Source: Pseudomonadota bacterium
GTDB lineage: Bacteria > Pseudomonadota > Alphaproteobacteria > Acetobacterales > Acetobacteraceae
DNA length: 9,152 bases
NCBI GenBank assembly: GCA_021784255.1
Contig: JAJXSZ010000109.1
Span: forward strand, 1 to 9,152
Direction of reading: 5' to 3'
Positions 5,683 to 9,152 of this stretch are shown here, one piece after another (positions within the stretch are counted from its first letter, which is position 1; the number at the start of each line of letters is the position of its first letter). Below the pieces are notes generated by a model, which saw only the letters and a list, made by a program, of their open reading frames with translations, did no database searches and was not told where the DNA came from. The translations under genes and the position numbers were made by a program.

Positions 5683-6330
5683 GTGACCGGTAACCCCGCC
5701 AACGACGCACTGATGCTGGCCGGTACTCTTGCCGCCCGGCTTTGCCACGATCTCGCCGGCCCGCTCGGCACGGTGACGGGCGCGCTCGAACTCGCCGGGA
5801 ACGCGGACGCCGAGGCCCTGGCGCTGGCTCGTGAGGCCAGCACCGAGCTCACGCACCGGCTGCGCTTCTGCCGCGCCGCCTGGGCCGAGGGCGCCGGGCC
5901 CGCCAGCGTCGCCGAGCTCGCGGCCCTTGCCGAGGGCCTCGCGCATCGCCGCGTCCGCCTCGATGTGTCGGGCCTGGCCGGCCAGGCCCGCCTGCGCCCC
6001 GAGCTTGGCCGCATCCTGCTCAACGTCCTCCTGCTCGGCGCGGAGGGCATGCCGCGTGGCGGCACGCTCGCCTTGCATGGCAACCCCGAGACCGAAATCG
6101 CGGCGATCCTTTCGGGACCGGGCGCCGCCTGGCCGCCCGGTACGGCGGAAGCCATCGCCCACCCGGCCAGCGCCCTGTCGCGCCTGGGCGAGCCGAACAC
6201 GACCCTGCCCTCGCGCGCCCTGCTGGCGCCCTTCATCGCGCTGCTCGCGGCGCGCGAGGGGCTGCGCCTGCGCCTGCTGCTGGGCCCGGGCGAGGCGCAG
6301 GCCCCGCCGCTCCTGATCACGCGAAGCTGA
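5683..6330 (+). CDS. chpT: ChpT-family histidine phosphotransferase
   Basis: The product has 215 residues, close to the usual ChpT length. The phospho-acceptor region LAARLCHDLAGPLGTVTGAL lies near the N terminus with His22 as the predicted phosphorylated residue, followed by a second long helix (EALALAREASTELTHRLRFCR). The remainder looks like the degenerate ATPase-like domain of ChpT, which does not bind ATP. In alphaproteobacteria ChpT passes phosphate from the hybrid kinase CckA to CtrA and CpdR, linking cell cycle, motility and development. The start is a GTG at 5683, 5 bases after AGGAG (5673-5677); the in-frame GTG at 5677 overlaps that ribosome binding site and is rejected. The 3' end overlaps the convergent Hint-protein gene by 14 bp. 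cckA and ctrA are not in the window. In alpha groups such as the Acetobacteraceae the regulated targets may differ from Caulobacter. Confidence 0.88.
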   Translation: MTGNPANDALMLAGTLAARLCHDLAGPLGTVTGALELAGNADAEALALAREASTELTHRLRFCRAAWAEGAGPASVAELAALAEGLAHRRVRLDVSGLAGQARLRPELGRILLNVLLLGAEGMPRGGTLALHGNPETEIAAILSGPGAAWPPGTAEAIAHPASALSRLGEPNTTLPSRALLAPFIALLAAREGLRLRLLLGPGEAQAPPLLITRS

Positions 6331-6916
6331 CCGCCCCACCCCGCTCCGGCCGTCGCCGGGCGCGGGCCAGCAGGCGCAGATGCAGGGCGCGCAGCGCCGG
6401 ATCGGCGGGATCGGTGAAGATCGGGGCGCAACCCTCCGCCGCCCAGACGCGGCGGGCGAAATCGGGCGTCATCGCCACCGCGCCGGGCGCATTGTCGAAA
6501 GCGCAACGATTGCCGGTATCGAGATAGCTCTCGCACGCCAGCCCCTCGGCCAGCAGCACATCGTGCCGGTCCAGCTCCACGTGCCAATAGGTCACGCTGT
6601 CCCGGCTCTCCTGGACAATCGAAACGTTATTGACGGCGTGGCGAACCGGCACCAGGCAGCCGTCGACCAGCACCGCGTGGTCGGGCGACAGCACCAGGTC
6701 GCGCACCGGCAGGCCGTCGCCGAACGCGCCGGCGCGCACGCGCACGGGCATCACGTCCATCGGCGCGGGATGGCGGCGCAGATCGGTGCGCCGGTGGCCG
6801 ACCCACGTCACCCGCGCCAGGCGGCCCGACGCCGTCGGCACCAGCTCGCCCACGCGCAGCGCCTCGACCATGACGCCGCCACGCGTGGTCGCGATCTGCG
6901 TTCCGCTTGCGAAACA
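6317..6916 (-). other. Hint (Hedgehog/intein-type) autoprocessing domain
   Basis: The domain starts at Cys (codon 6914-6916), the predicted nucleophile for an N-S acyl shift, after SNDGQNTFITA. The block-B-like motif SPDH has its His at 6677-6679. YWHVELDRHDVLLAEGL and YLDTGNR (ending 6506) are typical of Hint_2. It lacks the terminal His-Asn plus nucleophile of splicing inteins, so cleavage is more likely than splicing. Confidence 0.8.
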
Positions 6917-9152
6917 GGCCGTGATGAAGGTGTTCTGCCCGTCGTTGCTGATGATCGGGACGGCCAGCCCCGGCAGGTCGAGTGTGGTGCCGCCGGACAG
7001 CGTCAGCGCGCCGCCGACGAGAGCCTGGAAGCTCTCCACCGTGCCCACCAGCTCGATCGTGCTTCCCGCCGAGAGCCCGCGGATCGCCGCCCCGTCGCCG
7101 AACCCGGCGGCCGACCCGGCGAGGAACCAGTCGGCCTGCGGATCGAGCGTGATCTGTCCGAAGTCGAACACCGTCGTGCCGAACCCGGCCAGGGTGCCCG
7201 AACCAGCCGCGAGTTCCAGCGTCGAGGTATTCGCGCTGCCGATCGCGTTGCCGCCGTCGAGCTTGCCCGCGAGCACCGCCCCTGGCTGGAGCACCAGCCG
7301 GTTGTCGTAGCCGGCCGCGAAATCCACGGCATAGCCGCTGGCACCGGCGGTGATCGTTCCGGCATCGACGACCGTGCCGAACCCCGCGATGCCGGCCTGC
7401 CCGCCCGCGATCGTCCCGCCCGCCGCATTGGTGACACTGCCGCGGGTCTCGAACACGCCGGAAACGGCCCCGGAGACCAGCCCCTCGTTGAGCGCCGCCC
7501 CGCCCCCGCCATTGCCCCGCAGGGCGACGTTGGCGCTCAGGATCGTTCCGGTGTTGGTAAAACTTCCGCCGCCGTAATAGATGCCGGTAAGCGCTCCGGT
7601 GATCAGCCCGGCATTGGCGAAGGTGCCGACGGCGGCAAGGCGCCCGCCATCGGTCAGCGTCTGCCCGGCGGCCAGGCTGTCGCTGCCGGCCGCGACCCAG
7701 CGCGCCGCGCTGTCGATGCTGACCTGCTGGAAGTCCGCGTACTGCGCGCCGAGCCCCGCGAACGTGCCGTAGGCGGCGCTCGAGGCGAACTCCAGCGTGC
7801 TGCCCGACCCGCCGCCGCGCACCGCGCCGACGAACGTGGCGCCGGGGTCCACCACCACGCGGTTGCCGCTGCCCGCGGCGAGTGTCACCGCCCCCAGCGC
7901 CGCGCCACCTTCGCCGATCGTTCCGGCATTGATCACCGTGCCGCTGCCGAAGACGGCGAACGCCCCGCCCGCGATCGTCCCCTGCGCCTGGTTGGTGAGC
8001 GAGCCGCCGGCAAGCACGACGCCGTAGGTGGCGCCGCCCACCGTCGCGTCATTGCTGAACGTCGCGGCGCTGCCCAGCTTCACGCCGGCATAGGAGGCGC
8101 CGGTGATCCGCCCCCCCGCCGCGTTGCTCACGCCGCCGGCCTGCATCGCCAGCGCTTCCGGCCCGGTCGCGGCGAGCAGCCCGGCATTGACGACCGTGCC
8201 GGCCCCGACGCCGAGAATGCCGAGGCCGCCGGCGCTGATCGTTCCGCTGTTGGTGACCCGGCCGCCGACGAACTCCATGCCGTAGCCGGAGGCAGCGATG
8301 AGCCCGGCATTGACCAGCGTGTTGCCCGACACCAGCAGCCCGTCGCTGGACAGGGTCTGCCCGGCCGCGATGCTGTCGCCGGCCCCCGCGTTCCAGGTGC
8401 CGGCGGCATCGATGCTGAGCTGCGCGAAATCCACGTATTTCGACCCGAGCCCCGCGATCGTCCCGCTGCCCGGCCCGAATTCGAGCGTGCTGGCCTGCAC
8501 CGCCCCGAGCGGGTTGCCGCCATCGACGGTGCCAACGAACGTCGCCCCCGAAGCCACCACGACGCGGTTGGCATGCCCGGCCGCGAGCGTGACCGCCTCC
8601 TGCGAGGCGCTGGCGGCGGCGATGATCCCGGCATTGACCACGGTGCCGTAGCCGACGATGGCGTAGGTCGCGCCGGCGATCGTCGCGCGCGCCTCGTTGG
8701 CCAGCACCCCGCGCAGCAGGAGCCCGTTGCCCGCGACACTCAACTGACCGGCATTGGCGAGGGTGCCGGCATCGGTCAGCGCCTGCCCGGCGACGATGTC
8801 GTTCGTTCCGCTGACGATCCAGTTCGCTCCGGCACCGATGCTGACCGCGGCGAAGTCGGTATAGCGCGAGCCGAGCCCCGAGAACGTGCCGGGCGTGGCG
8901 CCGCTCGCGAACACCAGCGTGCTCGCCAGCGAGCTGCCGATCGGGTTGCCGCCCTCGACGGTGCCGGCGAACACCGCGCCGGGATCCACCACCAGCCGGT
9001 TGCCCGCGCCGCTCTGCAACGACACTGCGAACTGTCCGGCGGTGACGGCCGCGATGGTGCCGGCATTGACAAGCGTGCCGGCGCCGGCGACGCCATCGGT
9101 CCCGCCCGTGATCGTCGCCTGCGCGGCATTGACGACGACCCCGCCCGACTGC
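6317..9152 (-). CDS. Long repetitive surface-type protein with C-terminal Hint domain, N terminus outside window
   Basis: The frame is open from the stop at 6317 to the right edge, giving at least 944 residues; the true start and any signal peptide lie beyond 9152. About 745 visible residues are imperfect Gly/Ala/Thr/Val/Asn-rich repeats with motifs such as GTVVNAGTI, LAAGxxNRVVVxPGATFVG, GGNPxGSxxSTLEF and AGQTLTDxG. They look like the beta-helix passenger of adhesins or autotransporters. The last 200 residues (from 6916) are a Hint domain of the Hint_2 type, beginning with Cys in TACFASGTQIATTRGG and ending with YLDTGNR plus a tail of about 60 residues. No outer-membrane barrel, RTX repeat or LPxTG motif is visible at the C terminus, so the export route is unclear. 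The likely role is an exported, self-processing surface protein; this is inference. The GTG at 9025 is internal and not the start. The gene ends 14 bp inside chpT on the opposite strand. Confidence 0.85.
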   Translation of the reverse strand, partial: QSGGVVVNAAQATITGGTDGVAGAGTLVNAGTIAAVTAGQFAVSLQSGAGNRLVVDPGAVFAGTVEGGNPIGSSLASTLVFASGATPGTFSGLGSRYTDFAAVSIGAGANWIVSGTNDIVAGQALTDAGTLANAGQLSVAGNGLLLRGVLANEARATIAGATYAIVGYGTVVNAGIIAAASASQEAVTLAAGHANRVVVASGATFVGTVDGGNPLGAVQASTLEFGPGSGTIAGLGSKYVDFAQLSIDAAGTWNAGAGDSIAAGQTLSSDGLLVSGNTLVNAGLIAASGYGMEFVGGRVTNSGTISAGGLGILGVGAGTVVNAGLLAATGPEALAMQAGGVSNAAGGRITGASYAGVKLGSAATFSNDATVGGATYGVVLAGGSLTNQAQGTIAGGAFAVFGSGTVINAGTIGEGGAALGAVTLAAGSGNRVVVDPGATFVGAVRGGGSGSTLEFASSAAYGTFAGLGAQYADFQQVSIDSAARWVAAGSDSLAAGQTLTDGGRLAAVGTFANAGLITGALTGIYYGGGSFTNTGTILSANVALRGNGGGGAALNEGLVSGAVSGVFETRGSVTNAAGGTIAGGQAGIAGFGTVVDAGTITAGASGYAVDFAAGYDNRLVLQPGAVLAGKLDGGNAIGSANTSTLELAAGSGTLAGFGTTVFDFGQITLDPQADWFLAGSAAGFGDGAAIRGLSAGSTIELVGTVESFQALVGGALTLSGGTTLDLPGLAVPIISNDGQNTFITACFASGTQIATTRGGVMVEALRVGELVPTASGRLARVTWVGHRRTDLRRHPAPMDVMPVRVRAGAFGDGLPVRDLVLSPDHAVLVDGCLVPVRHAVNNVSIVQESRDSVTYWHVELDRHDVLLAEGLACESYLDTGNRCAFDNAPGAVAMTPDFARRVWAAEGCAPIFTDPADPALRALHLRLLARARRRPERGGAVSFA
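6917..9152 (-). repeat. Degenerate repeat array coding for the beta-helix region
   Basis: Four modules can be marked by the recurring LxxGxxNRxVV motif. In protein order they run from about 9025 to 8591, 8590 to 7886, 7885 to 7325 and 7324 to 6917, that is about 145, 235, 187 and 136 residues. A further incomplete module lies between 9026 and 9152. Within modules, shorter units built on NAGxI and TNxxxGTIxGG recur every 20-50 residues. The DNA copies are also similar (GGCATTGA-type and GGTTGCCG-type stretches recur), though no long exact copy was noticed. Confidence 0.8.

Noticed and set aside
5429..5710. 93-residue minus-strand open frame across the DUF3553-chpT spacer
   Set aside because: It overlaps the start of the DUF3553 gene in another frame, crosses the chpT start and has no recognisable domain or convincing start site.

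Overview
The window is GC-rich DNA from a proteobacterium, most likely an alphaproteobacterium of the Rhodospirillales/Acetobacteraceae type. The support is a ChpT-type histidine phosphotransferase (an alphaproteobacterial cell-cycle protein), a COQ9-family ubiquinone protein, an S21 of alphaproteobacterial type, and a long repetitive protein with a C-terminal Hint domain of the kind common in Acetobacteraceae. The family-level placement is inference.

Layout. Positions 1-702 (minus) hold the N-terminal 234 residues of a MocR/PdxR-type regulator (GntR winged helix plus the start of an aminotransferase-like domain). It is divergent from a PaiB-like FMN-binding flavin split-barrel gene (802-1404, plus). 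The gap carries a perfect 9-bp inverted repeat that is a good operator candidate. Positions 1405-1765 have no gene but contain REP-like palindromes, a 15-bp tandem repeat and a strong rho-independent terminator serving rpsU. rpsU (1766-1969, minus, GTG start) has a recognisable promoter and a perfect leader hairpin next to its ribosome binding site.

Divergent from rpsU is a tight plus-strand run: peptide deformylase (2146-2676), a COQ9-family protein (2673-3281, ATGA overlap) and a transglutaminase-like cysteine protease (3293-4180). Facing it on the minus strand are moaA (4193-5260, molybdenum cofactor synthesis) and, upstream of moaA, a small DUF3553 protein (5311-5496). The two convergent stop codons lie inside the arms of one inverted repeat.

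A comparatively AT-rich 186-bp spacer separates the DUF3553 gene from chpT (5683-6330, plus), the predicted phosphotransfer link from CckA to CtrA and CpdR. The chpT 3' end overlaps by 14 bp the end of a very long minus-strand gene (6317 to beyond 9152). That gene encodes at least 944 residues of imperfect beta-helix-type repeats ending in a Hint autoprocessing domain, with no outer-membrane barrel at its C terminus.

Most genes are recognisable housekeeping or conserved accessory genes. The parts least explained by known biology are the Hint-terminated repeat protein, the MocR/PaiB operator arrangement, the intergenic repeat cluster before rpsU and the rpsU leader hairpin. I saw no CRISPR array, tRNA, rRNA, insertion sequence or phage gene.
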